A DNA stretch of 64,000 bases, taken from NCBI GenBank assembly GCA_030248195.1, contig JASAND010016441.1, positions 1 to 64,000 on the forward strand, read 5' to 3'. The position numbers and the translations under genes were made by a program. This document shows positions 1 through 12,900 of this stretch, piece by piece (the stretch's first letter is position 1; the number at the start of each line of letters is the position of its first letter). The notes below the pieces were generated by a model. The model was not told the DNA's origin. It searched no databases and saw only the letters and a program-made list of their open reading frames with translations. The stretch is from Trissonchulus latispiculum (lineage: Eukaryota; Nematoda; Enoplea; Enoplida; Ironidae).

Positions 1-988
1 CATAGTGAGTGCCAGCAAAAATTTCAATTTTGGTCCGGAGTTGTCCGAGGGTCCGATTTTGGGTGGGTCGACTATTTTGGGCACCCTAGTCGGAGGAGTT
101 GAGCCTCGGCAGCCAAACTTACATATGTTGGGGTTGGGACTTGTGGCTATTACCATGCAAAAAATTTTCCGGCTGCGGCTTGTTGTTAGCCGTCTAGGTG
201 GGTGATTTTTTTTTGTAAATTTTCGGGGTGATTTTTTTTGTGAACCTTGCTATAGTTTGCTTAAAAGTATAATTACCACAAGTAAAAATTAAGTTATCCA
301 GCAGAAATTTAATATGTTTTAATAACAGTGGATAAGTTAAGGTTTGTTGTGTATTTTTACCATATCCCCAGCGCATTCCAACGTAAGTGGGATGCATTGG
401 GTTTCTCATAGTGGCGAATAATAACTTATCTAGAGATGAAATTATTGAAATTATTGAAAGATTATGAAATTATTATTATGAAATTATAGGAGCCAGTGGG
501 GCTGGGATATGTGGTATCATGAGTGCTTAGGTACCTAACCTACCTATCACAATTAGGGATTTACGGGTTTTCCGTTGTGGTACCGACATCATGTCAGACT
601 TGTTCGAGGGTGATTTTGGGGTGGTTGTCTTCTATCTGGCGCCCTGGCTTCACCAGATAAGCTATATAACACAAACTGATATATTAATATGGTCTTCTAC
701 TTGTTATGTGCCAAATTTGGCTGGAAAGGGTCGAAGTACCTGGGAGATCTGGCACTGGCTTCTTTGGAACTTTGCCACCGATTTTTTGGGAACCTGACTA
801 TATACGCTAAAATTGTTGATTTTAATTCTAAAAATTTGTCTCGAAAAGGAAGATTCTAACCTCCTGGACTTTCTGGCTTCCTGTTCAGAAGGCGAAATAT
901 TTAAAAACATTTTTGAGGATGCTAGAAAGACAGCCAGGGATAACCAAAGTTTTGCTAAATTTATGAACATTCTTCAACTTAATTGCAG
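1..988. other. Upstream intron of the acid phosphatase gene
   Basis: No coding exon is recognisable here. The first readable exon starts at 989 after a good acceptor (TTGCAG), so this stretch is probably the end of an intron whose upstream exons lie outside the window. The short ORFs at 591-797 and 813-1028 match no expected part of the phosphatase, and no repeat family seen elsewhere in the window was identified. Confidence 0.5.
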
Positions 989-3900
989 ATTCTTATTCGA
1001 AGCACCAACTATAATCGTACTCTTATGAGTGCCACTGCGAATTTCGCCGGATTATATTATCCTGCCAAAGCGGAGGATCGATTTCTGCCAAATCTTGCAT
1101 GGTTTCCTGTACCTGTGCATTCGGACGATGCTATTACCAGAGTTAGTATGGCACTATTTTTTCACTGAACACTTCGTGTTAATTCCTATTTAGAATGAAC
1201 TTATAACAATTTTGGAAATGATTTAGTCAACATTTCAACTATACGTATATAGGATGAAGAGTACATAACATAGGTTAACGCGGGGGGGTCTGGGGGGTCC
1301 AAGCCCTCCAACCCGGACAAGGTGCAAGCCCTACCGCCGTCGGGGGCAAGGGATAACGAAAAAATAGTCAAGGGGTAGGCAAAAATACCTGGAAAGAATT
1401 AGTTTTTACACTAAAATTTCAAAAAATTTCCGGCTTCGCCGGATTTTTTTCTTAAACTTTTTACTTTTTCGTTAAATTCGACCAATATTTTAAAGTTTTT
1501 GCTAAACATTGAAGATTTTGTTGCAAATTTAATAAAATCGGAGTTAATTTTTCGAAAAAGTTTACTTATTTATGTCTGAGGTACAAGCCCCCCTGAAAAT
1601 TTCAGCTCAAGGTACAAGCCCCCTCATAATTTTCTAGGGACAAGCGCCCCTTCAGGACCCGACCTTTTGTTAATCTATGGTACATAATAACTAAGAGTGT
1701 GACAAGCGTCACACTATTAGTTATTAGGGTGGGGACATCATCTGCACGATAACGGCTGACCCCCTACACAAATTAGACCCCAGTGACTCCTATCACAAAT
1801 GAGTACCTAGTACACTTTTGTGTACCATCACTTGCTTGTATATTTATGTGTTGAAGCCAAAAACGTTCTATCAGCAGCTGGCCACTTTCAAGCTCAGCCG
1901 TTATCGTGCAGATGATGTTCCCAACCTAATAACTGACGCTTGTCACACTTAGTTATTGTGTACTCTTGATAGGATCAAGCAGTCTACTGTCTTAGTTTGG
2001 ATTCAAAGCGCATTAGTTTGGGTCCAATAATGCTGCTTCGCTGTGGTTGCACTATATAATAATAAATAGCGTTAATTAGCACCAACATGATAAACTGAAA
2101 ACGCATGTTTTTACCCGTAACAAATTCGGAATTTTAAAGATAGTGAAATGGTGCAAGAAGGCAAAGGGTTTTGTGCTTGTTGTTATTCTTGGTTGTTGCA
2201 CTGTGCGGTTGTTTATGGTCTAACCTACGTGCCGCCACCAATTTGGTGTTTTTATGATAGTTACGTTCGAGAGGCTCCTGGCTCAGGGACTTTGTATATC
2301 CCTCGAATGACGCATCCATCCTTCCATCCATCCATCAAAGTGCTGTTTCGGAGATAGCCGTTGTCCTTCACAATTATTGCCCTTCATGTTAGCCTTGTTC
2401 AAACAATATAATGAGAGTTATTTAAAGCAGTCTGTATTACAGTTGCAATTTTTTTGTTTAGATGTTAAAAATGAGTGTGGAGTGTCCCAGGGCTGATAAA
2501 ATAGAGGCCGAAGTGACATCTGGTCCAACTATGAAAGATTTCCTTAACAAATACAAAGTAATTTTAATTTTGCAACATGATTTTATGGTTTCGCACTATA
2601 ATATTAGTATTTTGGTTGCAATAAAATAATGCTAGGTATACTAATTGTTTTTACATAGTCACTGTCATACATTAACATAGGGTCGGGTCCTGGGGGGGGC
2701 TTGTCCCCAAAAAATTTTGAGGGGGCTTGTACCTTGAACAAAAATTTTCGGGGGGGCATGTACCTCAAGAAACAATTTGTAAAATTTTTCCAAAAAATTA
2801 ACGGTAATTTTATTAAAATTGGCAATTTTTTGCCAAAATTTGCAAAAAATCTTCAATTTTGGAAAAAATTTCAAAATTTTGCCCGATTTTCCTGAAAAAT
2901 TAAACATTCTAGCCAAAAAATTCCGGCGAAGCCGGAAATTTTTTGAAATTTTACTATAAAAACTAATTTTTTCCGACTGTTTTTTGTTACCCCTTGGCTA
3001 TTTTTTCGCTACCCCTTGTCCCCGACGGCGATAGGGCTTGTACCTTGTCCGGGTTGGGGGGGGGCTTGGACCCCCCCCAGACCCCCCCGCGTTAACCTAT
3101 GGTCACTGTTTTTAACTAGTGTTACTAATGAGTATTAAAGTTGAGCATTTAAGTATTAATATTCTTCTTCTTCTTCTTCTACTAATGTCTGGCCTGACTT
3201 CTAGGAAGCCGAATTCTTTTATTTTTACATTAATGAAGGTGCTTCAAGTTACCGTATTCTCGCGCTTAAGGTGGTGATTCCTTTTGGGCACATATTATTG
3301 GTTGACGGTTCAAATCAAGATGAAATTTGATGAAACCTTCCAAAATAAGTTCTTTTAGCACTCTAACACCCTCCTCGCAATCCCGCTTCAAAACTTTGAC
3401 GTCTCCGTTCAGGGCCGTTTTTACCGATTTTTGACAATTAGACAGTAGCTGCATAGCTATCATCATATTCAATCGAAAGATCTTGTTGAGATCTACACTT
3501 TTGCTTTTTAAAGCACTTTTCTAGCTTTTCTCTATAGTGAGATATAGCAGATTTTCTTATTTTGGCGTTGAAAACTTGTCATTTTTGCGGAAATCAAATA
3601 ATCCGCCATTTCTTGAGCTACGCGAGCCGTAGAATTAAACTAAGGGTGTCAATTTGAAGGTTTCGTCGCAGCCAATTATTAGTGGCATTATGATCCTCTA
3701 AATGCTATCCTGTAGGCTGCTATCATAAAAAATGTAGTTTTTGCAAAAACACGACCAATTTTTTTCCAGCGATTGTGTAGCATTTATATACTATGCAAGA
3801 TAGAGGGTTGCCACTTACTAGACCTGTTTTGCACAAAAATACCCAGGGACCCTTTTTTAGTTGCCCCGATTGCTGCTTTCGAGCTAAAGTTGTCGCTTGC

Positions 3901-6900
3901 TAAAGTTGGGAAAAGTAGGCAAAATCCAGGTTGCGCATACATTTTAGTTAATTTCTTTATAACGAAGAGCGGTTTCATAATAATTAAAAAAGGATCCCCA
4001 GCTATTTGATAGTGGAATCGAATGATCAGGGGCCCGTTGCATAAAAGTTATTACTAATAAATTATTAGTGATTAGTTGATTAGTGTAGCAGTTTGATTGA
4101 AAATAAATAAAGTTGTGGAAGAGCCTGAGGGATATTCTATATGTCCTTTTGTAGCTTTTGAGATGTTCTAACGAACTATATATTAAAAAGTGGTGTATAA
4201 TTAAAATTTGGGACTACGCCAACGAAATAACCTTAGAAAATTGCGTTTTCTCTGATATTTGTGGTCAAAACTATTAAAATTATTGAAAGTGTTGGCCATT
4301 TTTGAATTAGTCACTTCATTATCTGCAAAATAATACCAAAAACGTCAAAATTTGTTGATTCTATTAATAGTTTTGCTCATTAATACTGCTACACTAATCA
4401 ACTAATCACTAATAATTTATTAGTAATAACTTTTATGCAACGGGCCCCTGGACGACGCCTCACGAAAAAATTTACTTTAGTCTGCAAAAAATCTGGAAAA
4501 TTAAATTACTTCAAAAATGCAGTAAAATAAGTTCAAAGAGCTAAAGTTCGGTTTACTGTATTCATTAGAAAGAAAAATGTTAAGCTCCATTTTGATATAA
4601 AAATGGCTTCTTAACTCCAAGGAATGAATGAGGAATAACGGTTCAAAGTTGATGTTTCTAAAAGGAATCACCACCTTAAGGGAACACCCACTTAAGAGAA
4701 CATGTTCTCTTAAGGTGCTGGTATCGCTTTGTGTAAATTTGACCCTATAGGCTTTATTTCTTTATGAAAGTGGATGAAACTTTCCAAATATACTATTTCG
4801 GTGCTCTTTAACATTCTGGGACCAGTCCCGCATTTTTAGGTGCAAAGATAAGAAATTTTTGGTTTTTGCCATTATTCTCTCAGTACATAGTCGAGACACC
4901 GGATTGGTTGGTATGGCTGGATAGAGGGCACAGAAATGAACATTTTTGCTTTTACAACTTTTGAGCTATCTCTAGTGGTTAAGTCAGTATAAGCAAAAAA
5001 CGATTTTTGGGGTCCAAAAATGGCCGTTTTCGAGAAAATCAGTTTTTTCAAAATTACTGCCAAATCATATGGACAATTTCGGTTTACTTATACTCGATCG
5101 ATACACAGTCTCATTGCACATTTTATCAATGCCTATTAGCCGGAGATTGTTGCTCTAAGCTAGAGATTTGGCAGAAAAACGATTTTGGCAAAACTGCGAT
5201 TATTTTGTTTTGAACATCGATTTCTCAAAAACTACCCAATCGATTGGCGTGATTTTTGGCAGGATGAGAATTCGCACTATTGCGGAGGGACATTTTTCTT
5301 GGTTTGAGCTAAAACATCTCCAGTTTCGAAAAAACGCAATGCAAAGTTGCGAAATTTCGTGTCACCGCACATTTAGTGGATTTTCTTGACCGTTAAGACC
5401 TGCTGAGCCAAATCCAAAAAAATGTCCCTCGGCCCACATGTCCTTTAGAGAACAGCACATGAAAAAGTTTCGGCCGATTCCACAGTTTTGAGAAATCGAT
5501 GTTCAAAAATTTTTGGCCTGTATTCTGCCTGTAAGATGTTAGTATGTCAGTCAATTTTTGCTATTTTTTGCCAATTTTGCTAGTTTCGTACTTTTATGAG
5601 AATCTACATATTATAAGCTTTAAAATGATGTATAAAGCTCTTTCCAACTCGCAAAATTGCGAAAGTTATAGCGTTTCAAAATATACCCACAAAAGCACTG
5701 CACAAAGGGATACCAGCACCTTAAGGGGGGGGGTCCACCATGAAAAAATTTGTAGTCACGGATTTCGCTCGTTTTTACACATAATGTAGCCACACATGTT
5801 GTGCGTACCAAGTTTAAATATTGAGTTGTTTCATCCATGTCTCCGCGAGTTATGAGCTATCAACTGCTTGCAATTGTAATAATGGGCGAAACGGGGGTAC
5901 CGCTTGAGACTAAAGCAATTTTCCTTAAACAGTCTTCGATTTTGGAGCTTCAATGGGGTGTACATTTGGAAATTGATCTAAAGAATTAATTTTGCCCCGG
6001 TGTTGGCAGGCTAAACGTGATTTCATGCCTTTTTAACGACTTTTAGGGAGCAGCAAAGCCAATGTTAAGGTTAGATCACAAAACCCTTTAACAGCCATTA
6101 ACTTCAATTTGGTGCATTTGCGGACCATAGCCCAAGAAGAAGAAATGTTCCCCGCATTAAGGGCTTTCGATTGATGTCAAATTTGTCATGTTTTGAGAAA
6201 TTTGAAAAAATCGATATTTTTGCGATATGGGTGCCAGTCCGACAGATTGGGATGCAGCGACCACGTTGGGCTACTTAGCAGGAATAATTGTAGTCAACAG
6301 TGAACTGCAGCCACCAGAAATAACGTAAAGCGAGATATTTTGGCATTTGGTAGCTGGTGATTGCAATGGACTCACGTAATAGGCAAAAAATCGAAAAATT
6401 TCAAAATTTTGGTAAAAAACCAAATTTTTGGTGTCAAAAAATCTCGAAACTGGGCAAAGATTATAGGCATCATTTGGTATCGTTAGAAACGTCTATTTAT
6501 ATACTTTGATTTGTTGGAATTAGATTTTTGATTTAGGCCTTTGAATTTTTGTAATCCTTGCTCAAAGTTACAACCCCCCAGTTTCCACTACGAAAAACGT
6601 CAATTTTCGCAGTCAGCAGGTTTCAAAAATTATTTAAAAAAATTCAAAGGCCTAAATCAAAAATGTAATTCCAACAAATCAAAGTGTATAAATAGACGTT
6701 TCTAACGATACCAAATTATGCTGATAATCTTTGCCCAGTTTCGAGATTTTTTGACACCAGTAAAAAAACTGAAACTTTTCCAGTTTCCTATGTTTAACAC
6801 ATGAGATCTCAACTTTGAAGTGAAATTACTCATTAACCGTAAAAGATCCGACTTTAATTTCAAAAACTCGTTAAAATATACCAATCGGAGAACAAAATAT

Positions 6901-9900
6901 GTGAAAACGAACAAAATCGGAGATGGTCGAAAAATCGGCCAAAAATGGACCCCCCCCCTTAAGTGAACGTGTTCTCTTAAGTGAAATCGGAAAAATACAG
7001 AACCACAAGTAGAGAAACTGCTGCGGTGTGAGTTAAAATTCTTAAGATTTGACCCACTAATGTTGAATCTTAGTTCTTTCCAAGATAAAGGAATCATTTA
7101 TACCATAAACATGACCACAGCAATTAAATAAGTAAAGCCGATGATTGCTTTCTAATGATACTGGACATTCACTTAAGGGAACATGTTCTCTTAAGGTGGT
7201 GATTCCTTTTGGAGACATCAACTTTGAACCCTTATTACTCATTCATTACTTGGAGTTAAGAAGCCATTTTTATATCAGAATGGAGCTTAACATTTTCTCT
7301 TTCTATTTAATGCAATGAAACTAACTTCAGTCTTTGGAAATTATTTTCCTGGATTTTCGAAGTTCTTTAATTTTCCAGATTTTTTGCAGACTAAAGCAAA
7401 TTTTTTCGTGAGACATCGGCTACATCATTCGATTCCACTATCAAATAGCTGGGGACCCTTTTTTAATTATCATGAAATCTCTCTTCGTTATGAAGAAATA
7501 AGCTAAAATGTTTGCGCAGCCTGGATTTTGCCTACTTTTCGCAACTTTAGCAAGCGGCCACTTTAGCTAGAAAGCAGCAATCGGGGCAACTAAAAAAGGG
7601 TCCCTGGGTATTTTTGTGTAAAACATGTCTAGTAAGTGGCAACCCTCTAGCTTGTATAGTAAATGCTCCACAATCGCTGGAAAAATTTTGGTCATGTGTT
7701 TTTAAAAACTACATTTTTTATAATAGCAGCTCACGGGATAGGAGTTGGAAGATTATCATGCCTCGGATAATCGGCCTTGACGAGACCTTCAAATCGATAC
7801 CCTTAGTTTAATTTTACGGCTTGCTTTGCTCAAGAAATCGTGGATTATTTGATTTCTGCAAACATTACAAGTTTTCAACGCCAAAATAAGAAAATCGGCT
7901 ATATCTCACACTAGAGAAGAGCTAGAAAGTTGCTTCCAAAAGTAAAAATATAGAGCTCAACGAGATCTTTCAAATGAGTATAGTCATAGCTATGCAGTTG
8001 CTGCTCAACTGTCAGAAATTGGCGAAAACCGTCCTGAACGGAAATCTCGAAATTTTGAAGCGGGATTGTGCGGAGGGTGTTAGAACACCAGATGAACTTA
8101 TTTTGGAAAGTTTGATCAAATTTCATCTTGGTTTGAGCCGTCAACTGACAATATGTGCCCAAAAGGAATCACCACCTTAAGGTGCTGGTATTCTTTTGTG
8201 CAGTGCTTTTGTGGTGATTTTTCGAAACGCTATAACTTTCGCAATTTTGGGAGTTGGAAAGAGCTTTATACATCGTTTTAAAGCTTATAGTCTGTACATT
8301 AACATGAGCTTACGAAACTAGCAAAATTAGCACAAAACTAGCTGAAATTTTCTGACATACTGACATCTGATAGACTGAATATAGACCAAAAATTTTTGAA
8401 CATCGATTTCTCAAAACTGTAGAATCGGCCAAAATTTTTTCTTGTGCCATGATATGAAGGACATGTGGGCCGAGGGACATTTTTTTGGATTTGGCTCAAC
8501 AAGTCTCAGTACTCCAGAAAATCCGGCAAATGCGCGATGACACGAAATTTCGCAACTTTCTGTTCAGTTTTCTCACACCTGGAGATGTTTTAGCTCAAAC
8601 CAAGAAAAATGTCCCTCTGCAATAGGGCGAATTTTCATTCAGCCCAAAATCATGCGAATCCATTGGACAGTTTTTGAGAAATCAATGTTCAAAACAAAAT
8701 AATCGCAATTTTGCCAAAATGGTTTTTCGGCGAATTCCCTAGCTTAAAGCAACGAACTCTAGCGAATAGGTATTGATAAAATGCGCAATTGGACGGTGTA
8801 TCGATTGAGTATAAATAAGCCGAAATTGTCTGTAAGATTTGGCAGTAATTTTGAAAAAACTGATTTCGTCAAAAATGGTCATTTTTTGACCCCAAAAATC
8901 GTTTTTGGCTTATACTGCCTTAACCACTAGAGGTAGCTCAAAAGTTGTAAAAGCAAAAATGTTCATTTTGGTGCATTCTTTCCAGCCATAACAACCAATC
9001 CGGTGTAGCGACTATGTACTGAGAGAATAAGGGCAAAAACCAAAACTTTCTTATCTTTAAACCTAAAAATCCGGGACTGGTCCCAGAATGTTAAAGAGCA
9101 CGAAAATAGGGTATTTGGAAAGTTTCATCCACTTTGATAAAGAATTGAAGCTTGTAGGGTCGAATTTACACAAAGCGATACCAGCACCTTAAGTGAGCGT
9201 GTTCTCTTAAGTGAAATCAGAAAATTTTCCGATTTTGCCCGTATTTCACTTAAGAGAACATGTTCTCTCAAGCGCGAGAATACGGTAGCTATCATGAAGT
9301 ACCTACAGTAGAATTTATTGTAAGGAAAGTTGATGTTTGCACAACTCGTTTAAAAACGCGAACATAGCAGTAACTATCAGAATTCGTAAGTTGGTAATTT
9401 TTGCGACTGTTTTTTTTTCGAAAATGTTTCTATTTGAACCACTGGTGCATCCAGGATTTGGTGACTGGGTGACGGTGATTTTGGGTGGCGCTGCCCCCCC
9501 CCCCCCAAGAAGTTGAAGAAATTTTTTGTGTTTGCAATAAAATCGGTCTTCGGATCTTTAATTCTTTTCATTTTGAAGAGCTGAGAAAAATTTTTTAAAT
9601 ATATACTACACAGTTTTTAGGCAAATATAGTAATTTTCTCCAAAAACCGGATGCGTTTCAAACTTTTTCTCCATACGTGCAATAAATATGTCGTTAAAAG
9701 TAGAAAATTCCCGTCGCAGGCGCGAAATTGTTTGGTTTTTTGCACTTTCCCTATTTTTCTGTTTAATTTTTCTACGTTCGAATCGCTACGGGGGGATCGA
9801 ATCGAACCGCTCCCCGGATCTGCCCCTGATTTGAACTGAATCTTTTATCTTTATCTTTATTCAAACATTGCAAATTCGATAATTCACAAAAACGTTACTC

Positions 9901-12900
9901 TAAAAATTTTTCGGAGATCGCGAATTTCTGCGAAATACCGATTCTTTCTACAACTGGACCTTTTGCGAACCTTCTGTGAGAACTTATTTTAGAGAAAAGC
10001 CTTTTGGAAAGATAAGGGGGGGGGGCTACGAACGGGTTGGCTCGTCGGAGAGAGCTGCTTTTTTGCCCAACGTTAGTTAGCCAACATATCAAATTAAAAA
10101 AGTTTAGGGTGGGCAGCAATGTCACTCGTATACATATCGTTTTTTGGCAGGACCCTAAAGTAATATTGGTCCGAAAAATGAGTTTTTCAAAACGAGATTT
10201 TCAGCTCTGATGGATTAACGGTTTGACCAATTTTGAAACTTTTTGCCACGAATGTTATCTGTTATCAGTGATAAATCATGATAGTATTTTGGCTTTCTAG
10301 CATTTTAACACCCTCCTCGCAATCCGCTTCAAAGCTTCGACGTCTCCGTTCAGCGTCGTTTTTGACGATTTTTGACACTTTTTGACAGTAGCTACATAGC
10401 TATGATTCATTCGAACGGTCTTGTTGAGCTCTACATTTTTGCTTTTTGAAGTACCTTTCTAGCTATTCTCTATAGTGAGATATGGCTGATTTTCTTATTT
10501 TCGCGTTGAAAACTTGTCATTTTTTTGCAGAAATCAAATAATCCGCCATTTCTTGTGCTACGCAAGCCCTAAAATTAAACTGTATCGCAAGCCCGATTGT
10601 ACCAAATCGGACTAGGTTAAGTCGGTGTTAGCTTAAAATCAAGTTTACTCGGTGCTAACATTCTTCACCTGAGCTTCAGCTTAGTGTTAAACTTTACTCT
10701 GTTGCACCAACTTTGTTTTTGTCAGGAATAACAAACTCTAAGCTTCAGCTCAGGGTTAGAGTTAACCAATCAGATTTGTTTTCTCAACCAATGTATCCAA
10801 TCATCATCGTTCAACATTAGTTGAAGACTACTTTAACCTTGAGGTTAACTCCGAGCTAAGACTTTCTTCCTTTTAACTCTGAGCTCAAGGTTATCATTTA
10901 CTGGATCAAATCGCAGATGTCACATATGAAAGAAAACTGAAAACGTTTTTCCAAAAAAATTTAAATATTCTTAAATGTCTGCTTAAACAATCCATAACGA
11001 AGTTTCCTGTTAAATGGAGACGGAAATCTTATAAATTAAGATAGTCAACCCTGGTGACAATCAGAGTTTAGTTTCGCATGCTGCAGATTAACTTAACTCC
11101 GAGTTAAGCTCGAGGTTAACTTAACCTTATTTGGTGCGGCGGATTAGCTGAGAGTTAACAGGTTACCACCGTGTTAACCTTGAGGTTAACTTAGCACCGA
11201 GTTAACCCTGTTTGGTGCGAGGGTGTCAATGTAAAGGTCTCGTCGAGGCCGATTATTCGAGGCATTGTTGTCTTCTAACCACTGGCGGATCCAGGATTTT
11301 GTGACAGGGTGGCGGTGATTTTTTCACCGGGGGGGGGGGTCGGGGCGGCGCAGCCCCCCCCCAGAATTTGAAGAAATTTTTTGTTTTTGCAATAAAATCC
11401 GTCTTCGGATCTTAAATTCTTTTCACACTGAAGAACTGAGAAAATTCTTTAAATTCTTGACATTGTTAGGCAAAAATCGTAATTTTCTGTGAAAAATCGG
11501 ATGCATTTGAAGCTTTTTCTTCATAAATGCAATAAGTATGCCGTTAAAAAGTGGAAAATTCGCGCCGACGGCGCGGGATCCGCCCCTGCTTCTAAATGCA
11601 ATCCAGCACGCTGCTGTTATAAAAAATGTAGTTTTTGCAAAAACACAACTAATTTTTTCCAACGATTGTGTGGCATTTACTATGCAAGCTAGAGGGTTGC
11701 TACTTACTAGACGTGTTTACACAAAAATAGCCAGAGACCCTTCTTTGTTGCCCCAAACTTGGGAAAAGTAGGCAACGTCCAGGTTGCATTTTACATTTTA
11801 CATTTTACCTGATTTCTTTACAACGGAGAGCGGTTTCATAATAATTAAAAAAGGGGTCCCCAGCTATTTGATAGTAGAATCGAATGATGTTACTTGATGA
11901 TCGAATTTACATTAGCTGCAAAAAATTTGGAAAATTAAATTACTTCGCACATGCAGTAAAATAATTTCCGGGAACGTAAGTTAGGTACACTTTTCATTAC
12001 AACGAGAAAATGTTAAGCTCCATTTCGATATAAAAAATGGCTTCTTAACTCTAAGGAATGAATGAATGAGTAATAAGGGTTCAAAGTTGATGTCTCCAAA
12101 AGGAATCGCCACCTTAAGCGAAACTTCGAACGTGTCGCCTCGGTTTTACGACCGATGGAAACGTAAATGTAGACTCTGAAACATTTTAATCTCGGCAGAA
12201 TATAGAAAGACATGAGTTTTCAATGAACCACCCTTATTTTTTATCTGGCTATAGGCTGGTTTTGTTATTAATACCACTAATTTGACGGATTCGGAAGAAG
12301 CGTTCTAATAATGTAATATTCTAATACGTTATAGCTCTGAATCTGTAGCATGTCATACCGATCTTAAAATGCTTGTTTTAGGATTTTTTGAAATTCCTTT
12401 CCGCGAAAACTCAGTGGGATATGACTCTCCTGGGCAATATTGATCATGCTTACGATAATTTAAATTGCGAAGTACGTAATTTTATTGTTGGGCTAAGTGT
12501 TTATAGTCCGCTTGTGCATTTTTGCTTTCGATTCGATATATACAATTGCAGTTTTTCTTTCATTTCATTAGCTCATTAACTGGTTTAATGTATGTATTCC
12601 ATAAAAACTGTGGTAAGCTTACATTTCAGCCGAACTAAAACTTTTTTCCTAACTCGGGGTCACAAAAAGTTTCAGATTCAGTTATATATGTACCAGTTGG
12701 GTACAGCTTTCATTCGATCTGCCGAGATTTGTGTTTCTGCCATCAATTTTAGTTTGAGTCTGACTTTAGTATCACCGTCCGTTTAACAACAGAAAGCCAC
12801 CATTTAGACTTCCAAAATTAATTATACGTACTTATTCTGCAGTTTTGCTTTTTTAGATTTCCGTGCAGTTAATTAACCGATTCATTGTTTAAAAACACCA

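Larger units (their letters stand above)
3266..9271. mobile_element. Compound array of TTAA-flanked (piggyBac-like) elements
   Basis: Blocks lie end to end, separated by TTAA: element A 3270-4675, short spacers, B 4714-5720, C 5725-6958, a 192-bp piece 6981-7172, inverted A 7195-8176, inverted B 8181-9188, then short TTAA palindromes to 9271. The sequence outside the array is itself an inverted repeat (TACCGTATTCTCGCGC at both sides, about 3251-3265 and 9272-9287), so an outer element appears to host the insertions. No piggyBac transposase ORF is present. TTAA target duplication is the known signature of piggyBac; membership in that superfamily is inferred from this alone. Confidence 0.75.
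10298..12113. mobile_element. TTAA element, family A, truncated and twice interrupted
   Basis: It matches family A from its inner left part to the right end, which abuts TTAA at 12114-12117. The left terminus is missing. Insertions at about 10584-11220 and 11280-11588 break it. It is inside the large acid phosphatase intron. Confidence 0.7.

Noticed and set aside
3160..3182. CTT trinucleotide run as a possible regulatory tract
   Set aside because: Only seven short units; an ordinary microsatellite.
7974..8180. ORF pairs repeated in the TTAA family A copies
   Set aside because: Similar peptides appear in A copies only because the DNA is repeated; frames are broken in other copies and show no transposase motif.
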